A DNA stretch of 64,000 bases from an uncultured Eubacterium sp. (GTDB lineage Bacteria; Bacillota; Clostridia; Lachnospirales; Lachnospiraceae), in assembly GCA_934322085.1 (NCBI GenBank), contig CAKRGF010000004.1, positions 48,278-112,277 of the forward strand. Direction: 5' to 3'. Below, in pieces: positions 41,417 to 49,830 of this stretch (position 1 is its first letter; every line of letters starts with the position of its first letter). The notes under the pieces were generated by a model. It saw nothing but the letters and a program-made list of their open reading frames with translations. It was not told the DNA's origin and ran no database searches. The translations under genes were made by a program, and so were the position numbers.

Positions 41417-42911
41417 AGATCATTTTTTTAAAGCCGGACAATGGATATGGCTCGTGTTTATGTACGGCATTGCTGTGATTGCCTTTAGTTTTTTGACGCA
41501 AAAATCTTTTTTTGCAATGATTTTACTGCCGCTTGTTGTCTATGGGCTATATCGCTCTTTTATGAGAGAACGGCTTGTTTTTAAAGAGATAAATTATCAA
41601 GTTGTATTTTATGTCGTAAGTGCTGTTTTTACTTTGTTTATTTTCATTATTGCTTATTCCGTGCGTGTGCAGATTTTTTCCTGGGATTGGGGGAAAGTAA
41701 TTCGTTCTGCAAGTGAGTATACATTGACAGGTAAACTGGCGGATGCTACATATTTTGCAAGGTATCCAAATAATCAGTTTTGGTATTGTATTTTGGCAAT
41801 CTTTTTTGGATTGATTCATTTTATGTGGCCGGAGACAGGACTAAATGAATTTTATTTGTCATCTATAGCACTTGGATGTGTTATGACGGTGGCGTCTATT
41901 TTATTACTTCATCACATAGCGGTGCTTATTTGGAATGAAAAGAAAGCATTTTTTGTTGGTTTGATGACATGGTTTTGCATGCCGTTGTGGTTATGGGCTA
42001 TGTATGCTTATACGGATATAGCAGGAATGTTTTTGCTGGTAGTTATGCTGTATTGTTATATAAAGGCTGTTTTGAGTGAATTTGGCTGGAAAGCTTGTGG
42101 CTGGTTGTGTTTGTTTGGAGTGGCTTCGTCTGTTGCATTTTCAATTAAGGTTACTGTTTTTATCCTTTTTATTGCGGTTTTTGCTGCATTATTGATTCGA
42201 AAAAAATCGTGCAAAAAGATTGTTATTAGCATTGTTATTGTAGCAATTTCATTTGGAGCCGGCCATGAATTGTGTAATTATGTAAAGTCTGCTATAATCC
42301 CATTAGAAGAATCGTTTTGTGATGCGTATGAATTTCCACTGACACATTGGGTTATGATGTCTCTTGGATATGGAGGATATCAGCAGGAGGATGTGGATTT
42401 TACTATTTCATTTGACTCTTATGAAAAGAAAAAAGAAGCCAATATAAAAGAGATTAAGAAACGATTGAAGGCACGTTCTTTTCATGAAAGTTTTAAATTT
42501 TTTGGTTATGATAAACAAGTTAGAACCTGGGGAGATGCGACGTTTGCAAGTTGTGTATATTTATATTTGGGTGAGGGACCGCAGGAGCCGGACAACATAT
42601 TAAAACAATTTGTTACATTGAAAGGAAGCAAATATTGGATGACTCTTTTGTATATGACGCTGTATTATGGCTTGATACTTGTAGGGATGCTCTTATCGGC
42701 ACGATTTGCAGTAAAAAGAAAATCCAATGCAAAAGCGGCGGATATGCCGATTTTTGTTTCGAGTATTACAATGTTAGGGATTGCGCTGTTTCAGACAATT
42801 TGGGAATGTAATTCAAGATATTTGGTTGTATTTATTCCTATTATGATTTTGTTAGCTGCCGATGGCTTTTTTGCATGGAGAGATTACCTTAGAAAGGGGA
42901 GAGCAAAGTGA
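41373..42911 (+). CDS. Polytopic GT-C-like membrane glycosyltransferase
   Basis: This protein of about 512 residues has ten or more membrane segments and an extracellular loop after the first pair that carries acidic residues (WDWGKVIRSA), with FARYPNNQFWY further on. That layout matches the ArnT/PMT-like GT-C fold, which uses polyprenyl-phosphate sugars on the outer face. The C-terminal segment NSRYLVVFIPIMILL is typical of such proteins. The sugar and acceptor are unknown. The start is uncertain: ATG 41373 has GAAGGGG 12 nt upstream, and ATG 41397 is an alternative. It overlaps the previous gene by 44 nt. Confidence 0.74.
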   Translation: MRNSKSTEMMKKTCKDHFFKAGQWIWLVFMYGIAVIAFSFLTQKSFFAMILLPLVVYGLYRSFMRERLVFKEINYQVVFYVVSAVFTLFIFIIAYSVRVQIFSWDWGKVIRSASEYTLTGKLADATYFARYPNNQFWYCILAIFFGLIHFMWPETGLNEFYLSSIALGCVMTVASILLLHHIAVLIWNEKKAFFVGLMTWFCMPLWLWAMYAYTDIAGMFLLVVMLYCYIKAVLSEFGWKACGWLCLFGVASSVAFSIKVTVFILFIAVFAALLIRKKSCKKIVISIVIVAISFGAGHELCNYVKSAIIPLEESFCDAYEFPLTHWVMMSLGYGGYQQEDVDFTISFDSYEKKKEANIKEIKKRLKARSFHESFKFFGYDKQVRTWGDATFASCVYLYLGEGPQEPDNILKQFVTLKGSKYWMTLLYMTLYYGLILVGMLLSARFAVKRKSNAKAADMPIFVSSITMLGIALFQTIWECNSRYLVVFIPIMILLAADGFFAWRDYLRKGRAK

Positions 42912-43487
42912 AACACTATCATTTTTCGAAATCTGACACATCAATTGCGAAATTAATTGCTATTACATTGATGTTATTGCATCATTTATTTGGGTTTACC
43001 GATCGGATTTTACCGGAGAATATGTACCATATCTGAGTCTGCGTAAAAGTTAATCTTACTTCATCATGGACAATTCAATATGACTTTAAAAGCATTATTC
43101 TTGGTATGCTTGGATTTGAAAAGTATAACGGTGAATGGTGGTTTGTCATGCCCTACATATTTTTACCTATGATGACACCGCTTATGTTTAGGTTTTTGCA
43201 GAGGAAAAAGGCTGATTTCTTTACCGATTTTCTGATTGTTTTGGGGATTGCTTTGTTCTCTTTATATGGTATTCCAAAGTTGATGAACTATGATATGCTG
43301 GTTGATTCATAGTTTTTATGTATTTCAATTTGGACAGAAATTTATATATTCCTTTGGAAATCCGATATTAATTTTTATTGTGCTGGTTATCGTATCTTTT
43401 GCTTCAGCAACAGCCGTTTACTGGCTGTTTACCGGATTATCCAAAGGAATAAAGAAAATCAGATGTTTTCGTAATCGGACAGTGTAA
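42908..43487 (+). pseudogene. Decayed acyltransferase-3 family gene
   Basis: The frame starting at GTG 42908 reads KSDTSIAKLIAITLMLLHHLFGF, a typical acyltransferase-3 N-terminus, and stops at TGA 43034-43036. A second segment from about 43060 gives LGFEKYNGEWWFVMPYIFLP (frame 43106 onward) and stops at 43312. A third, in another frame (43290-43487), gives a hydrophobic C-terminal end. The pieces together cover only about half of the expected 350 residues. At least one frameshift, one stop and an internal deletion are present. It overlaps the end of the convergent phosphatase gene at 43459. Confidence 0.78.
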
Positions 43488-43965
43488 GTCGGTTTTCTAA
43501 AATTAAATCGATGGCCTCACGCACCGGAGCGTCACCGGATTTTTGAGTCAGAACAAAATCTACATAGGGAATTAGAGCAGCAGCGCAGTCAGCCGGTGCA
43601 AAGGTAATACCGGCTGTTTGCATTGCAGGCAGATCATTCATATCGTCGCCAATATATACCGTTTGTTCAGGAGTGCAGTCATATTTTTCCATGACATCTT
43701 TTAAGATAGCAGCTTTATCGCGAACACCCTGATAAAGTACTGTAATTCCTATTTCTTCACACCGTCTTGTGACAATTTTTGAACGCCGGCCGGTAATAAT
43801 AATTGGAATAATACCCTTTTTAATTAAAAGTTTAATTCCTAATCCATCTTTTGCGTTAAATGCCTTCATTACTTCACCGTCATTACCAATATATATATTA
43901 CCATCGGTTAAAGTTCCATCGACATCCATTGCAAACAATTTGATTTTTGAAAAGTCTTTTTTCAT
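43459..43965 (-). CDS. KdsC-like HAD phosphatase (3-deoxy-octulosonate 8-phosphate phosphatase family)
   Basis: This 168-residue haloacid-dehalogenase phosphatase is of the capless KdsC type. The catalytic motif I is FAMDVDGTLTDG near residue 14. Motif II is IITGR, and motif III/IV is VYIGDDMNDLPAM. KdsC and its relatives remove the phosphate from ulosonic acid phosphates (Kdo-8-P, or sialic-acid-type intermediates) before CMP activation. ATG 43965 follows GGAGGTG by 5 nt, and the longer start at 43992 is rejected. It ends the minus-strand operon that contains kdsB. The substrate is inferred to be the product of the aldolase-like enzyme upstream. Confidence 0.88.
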   Translation of the reverse strand: MKKDFSKIKLFAMDVDGTLTDGNIYIGNDGEVMKAFNAKDGLGIKLLIKKGIIPIIITGRRSKIVTRRCEEIGITVLYQGVRDKAAILKDVMEKYDCTPEQTVYIGDDMNDLPAMQTAGITFAPADCAAALIPYVDFVLTQKSGDAPVREAIDLILENRLTLSDYENI

Positions 43966-43988
43966 GTGAGCACCTCCAGTACCGATAA

Positions 43989-45605
43989 TCATTCATCCAT
44001 TACTGTTTCAAAGTAAGACGGCGTAATGAATGAGATAGGGCAATTTGATTTTCTTGTGTTTTTGTAATCGACAAGCATGCTTTTTATATCTTTGTTTGCC
44101 TCTTCTGCATTTAATGTATTTCTGGTTTTTTCCATTGCTTTTTCAACATAATTTGGATTTTCGCTATTATGGCTGTAACCATCAAAACCTGCAATGGAAA
44201 TGCTATTCACATTCATGAGGTCTAATAGACGAAGAAGCAGCACACCTGAATTATCAAGCTGTTCCCATCCGCATTTTACCAATCGCAGAAAATCAATAAT
44301 AAAGAGGTCTTTATCTTCCTTTGTTGTTACATTTGATGTTACAATTTTTTTGTATTTATTAAAAGCAGCTTCATTGCGCCAATACTGATATCGGTTTTTG
44401 TTGCTGAAATACGCATAATCAATCGGATAACAATCGGTAAGAAGATTGACGCTGATTACGATAGGATTTTTCTCTTTATAAAAGCATTGAATTTGTTCTT
44501 GGTGCGTTTTAATTGTATGACCGGGGAGAAGAACTAAAATATCTTTTCCGCCGAGTGCCTTTTGAAGTGACGCAATAGCAGAATTATCTTCACAATGGGT
44601 GTTTTGATAATCTAAATAGGTTTTTTCAAGAAGCGAGTAATCGTACCGTTTTCGCTCTACCGGATCCAAACGGTTTAATAAAAAGTTAATATCACGGCTT
44701 GCAATTCCTGCCTTTGCTGAAAGGTAGGAGATGTTGTTTACATGCGCGCTGTGCGAACCTGCAAGAAAATAAGGGATGGAGTAGCCCCATTCATAACTAT
44801 TATGGAAGCCATCAATATAATTGTCTATGAGATCTAATACAATATCAATGTCATAACCGCTATTAAACTTACGATTCATATACTGCATGACGAGTTCTGT
44901 GTTTGTATTTCCTGCACCACGCCCCATTCCTGCCATTGTACTATCTACAACAATATCGCGGAGTCCCTGACTCATATCAATAAAATCCTGAGATAGAGCA
45001 AAGGACATCTGCAGATTATTATGTGAATGGAATCCGATTTTGGCGTTTGCCCATAAGTTATGATGAACCAGATAGAATACACGCTGCAAGTCCTCGCGGT
45101 AAAGAGACCCAAACGTATCAACGATGGAAAAGGCATATGGTTCTAATTCATTTATTTTTTCAATCAAGTCTAAAAGTTCTGAATCTGTGTAACCTAGTAT
45201 ATCGACCGGCTGCACATAAAGTTTGTATCCCTTTTCGACGATTGCTTTGCAAAAATCAATAACTTTAAAACGCTCACTTTTGAAAAAGCAGGCACGTACA
45301 CCATCAATTGATGTGCCGTCATAAGACTCTAAGTTATCAATATGGTATCGGCTGTAATCGGCAAGACAGACGTAAGATGAATGCTTTTTGTCTGCAGGTA
45401 AAAATGAGCAAAGCTGTGCAGCATTATTAAAGATGGTTGTGCCATCCCTATGTGGTTCATCTTTCAGAAATCCACATTCAATTACATCAATGCCGCTTTC
45501 TGTTAATCCCTCAATAATTCCCTTAATTGCGGTATTGCCAAATTGACTGTCAATCAGGTATGCACCATCGCGTAGTGTGCAATCCAATATATTTACTCGT
45601 TTCAT
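43989..45605 (-). CDS. HMGL-like (DRE-TIM) pyruvate aldolase with a C-terminal Rossmann-like domain
   Basis: This 538-residue protein starts with a DRE-TIM metallolyase domain of about 290 residues: VNILDCTLRDGAYLIDSQFG, then FSIVDTFGSLYREDL, GFHSHNNLQMSFAL and DSTMAGMGRGAGNTNTELV. These are the metal-binding and catalytic motifs of 4-hydroxy-2-oxovalerate aldolase and relatives. The second half (from about 345) looks like a Rossmann fold, ILVLLPGHTIKTH and ISIAGFDGYS, distantly like the DUF115 domain of the gene at 46653. It could join pyruvate to an aldehyde to make a 2-keto-3-deoxy acid for CMP activation. ATG 45605 follows AGGGAGG. The function is not established. Confidence 0.77.
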   Translation of the reverse strand: MKRVNILDCTLRDGAYLIDSQFGNTAIKGIIEGLTESGIDVIECGFLKDEPHRDGTTIFNNAAQLCSFLPADKKHSSYVCLADYSRYHIDNLESYDGTSIDGVRACFFKSERFKVIDFCKAIVEKGYKLYVQPVDILGYTDSELLDLIEKINELEPYAFSIVDTFGSLYREDLQRVFYLVHHNLWANAKIGFHSHNNLQMSFALSQDFIDMSQGLRDIVVDSTMAGMGRGAGNTNTELVMQYMNRKFNSGYDIDIVLDLIDNYIDGFHNSYEWGYSIPYFLAGSHSAHVNNISYLSAKAGIASRDINFLLNRLDPVERKRYDYSLLEKTYLDYQNTHCEDNSAIASLQKALGGKDILVLLPGHTIKTHQEQIQCFYKEKNPIVISVNLLTDCYPIDYAYFSNKNRYQYWRNEAAFNKYKKIVTSNVTTKEDKDLFIIDFLRLVKCGWEQLDNSGVLLLRLLDLMNVNSISIAGFDGYSHNSENPNYVEKAMEKTRNTLNAEEANKDIKSMLVDYKNTRKSNCPISFITPSYFETVMDE

Positions 45606-45668
45606 AAAAACCTCCCTGTTAAAATTGATGTTACCATTCCGATGGAAGAAACCAATTTTCATATGGTA

Positions 45669-45860
45669 TCATATGTCCGAATGCGACAATGGCTCCTTTT
45701 GCTGTTGGAGTGCCTGATCATTTACCTGCATGGTGATTTTTTTCCCGATTTGTACAGTTTTAACAGATAGTTTTTTGGTTGCCTGGACTTTGACGTAAGT
45801 GCTGCCTGCTAAAACCAATATAGCCCCTAAACATATTAAGATTCTTTTTGGTGCATTCAT
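45669..45860 (-). CDS. 63-residue membrane-anchored or secreted peptide of unknown function
   Basis: A basic N-terminus (NAPKRIL) is followed by a 15-20 residue hydrophobic stretch (ICLGAILVLAGSTYV). About 38 polar residues rich in Lys, Gln and Val come after it. This fits a signal peptide or single anchor, with a small outside domain. A strong ribosome site, AAAGGAGATG, lies upstream of the ATG. It sits between kdsB and the aldolase gene in the same direction, so it is probably translated with them. I do not recognise the family. Confidence 0.66.
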   Translation of the reverse strand: MNAPKRILICLGAILVLAGSTYVKVQATKKLSVKTVQIGKKITMQVNDQALQQQKEPLSHSDI

Positions 45861-45889
45861 AATAATAACATCTCCTTTAGTTTACAAAA

Positions 45890-45919
45890 TAAATAAGATA
45901 TGTGAAGAAAATATGTCAA
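45890..45919 (-). promoter_or_regulatory. Possible internal promoter for the peptide-aldolase-phosphatase genes
   Basis: On the minus strand, TTGACA (45919-45914) and TATTTA (45895-45890) are separated by 18 nt in the 61-nt gap after kdsB. The -10 box is a weak match. Confidence 0.4.
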
Positions 45920-45921
45920 AT

Positions 45922-46656
45922 TTACACATTGTTTTTTCTTATTATGTTTTCAACTAAAGTGACATGTTCCGGTAAGTCCACACCAATGGAAGTGTAGTTC
46001 GTTTCTTTTAAGCGCATGGAGTATCCCTTTTGAAGTGCACGCAGGGGTTCAATTCCTTCGCCTTTTTCTAACTCGGTCTGCTCCATATTGGCAAATTTCA
46101 ACAGAAAATCTTTCTTGTATGCATAAATTCCGACGTGGCGGAATACCCGTGCTAACCGGCCGTCCTTTACATTGGACGGAATGACGGAGCGGGAAAAGTA
46201 CATGGCATCCCCTTTGTCATTTGTTACGACTTTAACTGTGCTTGTGGCGCGGATTTCGTCTGGGTCTGTGATTTCCTTTTTCAAACTGCCAAAGTAAACC
46301 GATTCATCTTCTTTGAAAATGGAAATTACTTCCCGAATCATTTCTGGGTTGATAACCGGTTCATCTCCCTGAATATTAATATACAAATCACCGTTGGTGT
46401 GTTCGGCTACTTCTGCTACGCGGTCAGAGCCTGTCTTATGGGTATCTTTTGTCATTTTTACATTCATGTTATATTTTTCGCACGCTGCACGGATTCTTTC
46501 ATCATCTGTGGCAACGTAAACTTCATTAAGTTCTTTGACTTTCATAGCCTGTTGATATACCCAGTATATCATTGGTTTTCCGCATATTTCAACCAATGGT
46601 TTTCCCGGAAAACGACTGGATTTATAACGTGCCGGGATAACACCAATTATTTTCAT
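45922..46656 (-). CDS. kdsB: CMP-3-deoxy-D-manno-octulosonate (Kdo) cytidylyltransferase KdsB
   Basis: This 244-residue cytidylyltransferase matches KdsB throughout: the N-terminal VIPARYKSSRFPGKPL motif, EVYVATDDERI, KTGSDRVAEVAE, INIQGDEPVI and RHVGIYAYKKDFL. It activates Kdo or a close ulosonic acid as its CMP ester. Kdo is known mainly from Gram-negative lipopolysaccharide and some capsules, so its presence in a Firmicute surface locus is unusual. It overlaps the upstream fusion gene by 4 nt. The nearby KdsC-like phosphatase supports the same pathway, but no KdsA synthase is visible. Confidence 0.92.
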   Translation of the reverse strand: MKIIGVIPARYKSSRFPGKPLVEICGKPMIYWVYQQAMKVKELNEVYVATDDERIRAACEKYNMNVKMTKDTHKTGSDRVAEVAEHTNGDLYINIQGDEPVINPEMIREVISIFKEDESVYFGSLKKEITDPDEIRATSTVKVVTNDKGDAMYFSRSVIPSNVKDGRLARVFRHVGIYAYKKDFLLKFANMEQTELEKGEGIEPLRALQKGYSMRLKETNYTSIGVDLPEHVTLVENIIRKNNV

Positions 46657-48725
46657 TTTGATTCCTCCTTGTTTTCTGCCAAAACATCTTCAAGTGTTAC
46701 GCGTGGGAAGATTTCAAGATTTCCTCCGCGTGTAGCATTATAGATGTGAATATCATGTTTTTTTGCATATGCATTAAGAAGTGCATAAACTTCCATCGAT
46801 CGGTCGATGATATGATCACCAATCTGCTTGGTAGTTAAGGTCTTTGCATTCATTCGTGTTTTGATTCGGTTAATATCGGTTTCTGCCACTTCTTTTGTGG
46901 TGTAATTATCGGTAAAATGTCCGCCCTTGTCATGAGGATTGGTACAATCTACACCAAGCAGATAAATTTCCGTAAAACCCATGTGAAATGCCATCTCGGC
47001 GGCAAGAGAAAGTACGGTTGCTTTAATCATACAGTATGCCTGAATGTTTCCACGTACTTTGTAGCGCTCGGTCAGAATGGTGTGGACATAAGTGGTATCA
47101 ACCGGCTTTTTGCGCATACGGCGGTAGGTACGCTCCGTTGTAAACAGAGGAGCTTTTACCATTTTGGAAAGTTCAATACCAAGTTTTGATGCATAAATTG
47201 TATCGGATACACAATGGAACGATGGACGCCAGTCGGTCTTGTCAAAAATTTTATATACCATGTTTGTACCGAAGGTGTATTCGTCTTTTAATAAATGTAA
47301 ATCCTCGCCGGTCAGACTAGGTCCGTTTCCAATGAGAAAGCACCGTTTTCCTTTGTGGCTATCCTTCAAGCGCTCTAAGCGTAAACTGTTATTATTATGG
47401 AACATTCCGTGAGAGCGGAAAAATCCAAGAATGTTATAACGCAGTAACAGCCATAAAATGCGTATACGGTTGATTGTTTTTTTCGTATAACGCACCAATC
47501 GTTCATAAATGTGTTTTTTATGAGGGGGTGCATTAAGACACATATCAATTACGCGTTTGCTGGAATTTCCATCCTCATAAGGGTTAAATTTTTTATTAAA
47601 TGCAAACTGCTTTTCGCGGTAAGGAAATTCGGTTTCCTGACTGCGGATGGCATCGGCTAATTCTTTTTCTGTTTTCGTAATCGGTCCCGGTAATTCTTCC
47701 GGTGAGAGGTAGAAGCCCCGGACATTCTGCCCATAGGAATCCTTGTCGTACATATGAAAGACCATCGGGCGCATTAAATTTGAATAGTCAAACATGGTAG
47801 AAGAGTAGTCTGTAATCATTAAATCACTGACTAAATACAAGTCATTTACCTGTTCGATGCTGCTTACATCAATAATGGAAGGATTGTCTTTTATCTTTGC
47901 TGTCCCAATCTGGTGATGGGCACGGAATAAAAGAATATAATCGTCACCTAACTCGTCCATCAGTGCATTCGCATCAAAACCATCCGGCAGAGCAAAAGCA
48001 CCGTTTTCATCCAGTGAGGAATCCCGCCAGGTCGGCGTATAGAGAAGCACCTTTTTTTCTTGCGGAATGTGTAAGTTGGCTTTTCTCTTTTGAACTTCTT
48101 CTTCCGTGTAATGAAACAGTTTATCGTTACGCGGATAGCCGCTTGCAACAAACTTTGCAGAAGGTTCTTTCAATGCGAAAGCAGACGTTATTTTCTCGTC
48201 ATAATAAGGAGACGGAGATGGGAAAAAAGTGACTTTTTTCCCTTTTGCCCGATAGCGTTTGTGCATATGAGAACGTGTCTGGCGCGGGTCGGAATCGACC
48301 TCAATGTCACAGCCAAGTTTTTTTAACGGCGTACCATGCCAGGTTTCAATATAAATTTGATTTTTTCGTGGTTTCAGGTAATCAGCAACTGTGATATTAT
48401 TAATCCAGTAACGGGCACTGGCGTAGTATCTGCGGTAAGCAGCGGTTCCCTTTTTTACCAGTATTGTATGGTGTTTTTCCAGCAAATCAAAATGTGCCGA
48501 AGGGTCAGTAAATGCCCATACAAAATAAAAAGAGCGGTATCTCTCATCCTTTTGCAGCTCGTCATAAATGGCACGCACGCTGTCGGTAGCCTTTTTTCCG
48601 CCATAGGATTCAAAGACAATATAGTTGTCAGAGACTGTCGAGCGCAGTTTTGTGATACCGTATTTTATCTGGTTTTTATAATAGGATAAATTCTGTTTTA
48701 ACATGTAGCGGGACCGCTTGTCCAT
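46653..48725 (-). CDS. Fusion of CDP-glycerol glycerophosphotransferase and DUF115/MptE-like domain
   Basis: This is a 690-residue protein. Residues 1 to about 405 are a TagB/TagF-type transferase (IETWHGTPLKKLGCD; ASGYPRNDKLF; LLYTPTWRDSS; DLMITDYSSTMFDYSNL). From about residue 445 a second domain begins (GKRCFLIGNGPSL) with NMVYKIFDKTDWRP and the MGFTEIYLLGVDCTNP segment of the DUF115 / MptE-like family. In other bacteria DUF115 proteins are linked with glycosylation by nonulosonic acids, and they contain a GT42-like fold. The pairing with kdsB, overlapping by 4 nt, suggests that domain uses the CMP-activated sugar. This is inference. Confidence 0.86.
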   Translation of the reverse strand: MDKRSRYMLKQNLSYYKNQIKYGITKLRSTVSDNYIVFESYGGKKATDSVRAIYDELQKDERYRSFYFVWAFTDPSAHFDLLEKHHTILVKKGTAAYRRYYASARYWINNITVADYLKPRKNQIYIETWHGTPLKKLGCDIEVDSDPRQTRSHMHKRYRAKGKKVTFFPSPSPYYDEKITSAFALKEPSAKFVASGYPRNDKLFHYTEEEVQKRKANLHIPQEKKVLLYTPTWRDSSLDENGAFALPDGFDANALMDELGDDYILLFRAHHQIGTAKIKDNPSIIDVSSIEQVNDLYLVSDLMITDYSSTMFDYSNLMRPMVFHMYDKDSYGQNVRGFYLSPEELPGPITKTEKELADAIRSQETEFPYREKQFAFNKKFNPYEDGNSSKRVIDMCLNAPPHKKHIYERLVRYTKKTINRIRILWLLLRYNILGFFRSHGMFHNNNSLRLERLKDSHKGKRCFLIGNGPSLTGEDLHLLKDEYTFGTNMVYKIFDKTDWRPSFHCVSDTIYASKLGIELSKMVKAPLFTTERTYRRMRKKPVDTTYVHTILTERYKVRGNIQAYCMIKATVLSLAAEMAFHMGFTEIYLLGVDCTNPHDKGGHFTDNYTTKEVAETDINRIKTRMNAKTLTTKQIGDHIIDRSMEVYALLNAYAKKHDIHIYNATRGGNLEIFPRVTLEDVLAENKEESK

Positions 48726-48767
48726 GGTTTTATGTTCCTTTCCCTGAAGATAATATATACCCTATAT

Positions 48768-48796
48768 ACTATAACGATTTATGGGGAAAAAGTCAA
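48768..48796 (-). promoter_or_regulatory. Promoter of the kdsB minus-strand operon
   Basis: On the minus strand, TTGACT (48796-48791) and TATAGT (48773-48768) have 17-nt spacing. The site is 43 nt upstream of the start at 48725 and divergent from the promoter of the GtrB-like gene. Confidence 0.6.
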
Positions 48797-48801
48797 ATTT
48801 T

Positions 48802-48830
48802 TTGCAAATGTATAAAAACTGTGGTATAAT
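48802..48830 (+). promoter_or_regulatory. Promoter of the GtrB-like gene
   Basis: TTGCAA (48802-48807) and TATAAT (48825-48830) have 17-nt spacing, 35 nt upstream of the start at 48865. The -35 elements of the two divergent promoters are only 6 nt apart. Confidence 0.6.
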
Positions 48831-48864
48831 GTTCATTATGATGTAATGATATAGGAGGATAGGT

Positions 48865-49830
48865 ATGTCAAAGGGTAAAATAATTTATATGGTGGTGCCT
48901 TGTTATAACGAGGAAGAGGTACTCGATGAGACAACAAAACAGTTAAGTGCTAAATTGCAGAAATTGATAGATGCCGGTCAAATTAGCGAAAAGAGCCGTA
49001 TTTTATATGTGAACGATGGCTCAAAAGACCAAACCTGGCCGATTATCTGTCGTCTGCATGAAGAATATACACTTGTCAGCGGAGTGAATCTTTCCAGAAA
49101 CCGTGGACACCAGAATGCGGTACTTGCTGGTCTTATGTATGCGAAAGACCATTGTGATGCGGCAATTTCGATGGATGCGGATTTGCAGGATGACATTCAT
49201 GCCATTGATGAGATGGTTGATAAATTTAATCATGGAATTGATGTTGTTTACGGTGTGCGCAGCAGCCGGAAAAAAGATACTTTTTTTAAGAAATTTACGG
49301 CAGAGGGATTTTATAAATTTATGAAGTGGATGGGCGTCGAAATCGTATTTAACCACGCTGACTATCGTCTGATGAGCAAAAGAGTCCTGATGCAGCTGGA
49401 AAATTACAAAGAGGTCAATCTTTTCCTGCGTGGAATTGTGCCTTTAATCGGTTATCCATCCGACAATGTGTATTACGAAAGACAGGAACGTTTTGCCGGT
49501 GAGAGTAAATATCCGTTGAAGAAAATGTTATCGTTTGCATTTGATGGCATCACCTCCTTTAGTGTCAAACCAATCCGCTTTATATTAAGTCTTGGGCTGA
49601 TTATCTTTTTGGCAAGCCTCGGAATTTTGATCTATTCGATTGTACGTCACGTGATGGGCGCAACCGTACTTGGCTGGAGTAGTCTGATGGTTTCTATCTG
49701 GGCACTTGGCGGTTTGCAGCTGCTTGCGATAGGTATCATTGGCGAGTACATCGGAAAAATGTACTTAGAAACCAAAGAACGTCCGAGATTTGCTATTCAG
49801 GATGTATTAAATGATGTAGAGGAAGAGTAG
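48865..49830 (+). CDS. GtrB-like polyprenyl-phosphate glycosyltransferase (GT2, DPM1-like)
   Basis: This 321-residue family 2 transferase has two C-terminal membrane segments (about residues 233-255 and 265-290). Motifs are MVVPCYNEEEVLDETT, LYVNDGSKDQTW, NLSRNRGHQNAVLAG, the metal site MDADLQDD, and FAGESKYPLKKM. All are typical of GtrB/YfdH/ArnC enzymes that load glucose or another sugar onto undecaprenyl phosphate. It could feed the GT-C protein at 41373 or the GtrA proteins. ATG 48865 follows ATAGGAGG. The stop codon TAG coincides with the left end of the palindrome. Confidence 0.9.
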   Translation: MSKGKIIYMVVPCYNEEEVLDETTKQLSAKLQKLIDAGQISEKSRILYVNDGSKDQTWPIICRLHEEYTLVSGVNLSRNRGHQNAVLAGLMYAKDHCDAAISMDADLQDDIHAIDEMVDKFNHGIDVVYGVRSSRKKDTFFKKFTAEGFYKFMKWMGVEIVFNHADYRLMSKRVLMQLENYKEVNLFLRGIVPLIGYPSDNVYYERQERFAGESKYPLKKMLSFAFDGITSFSVKPIRFILSLGLIIFLASLGILIYSIVRHVMGATVLGWSSLMVSIWALGGLQLLAIGIIGEYIGKMYLETKERPRFAIQDVLNDVEEE

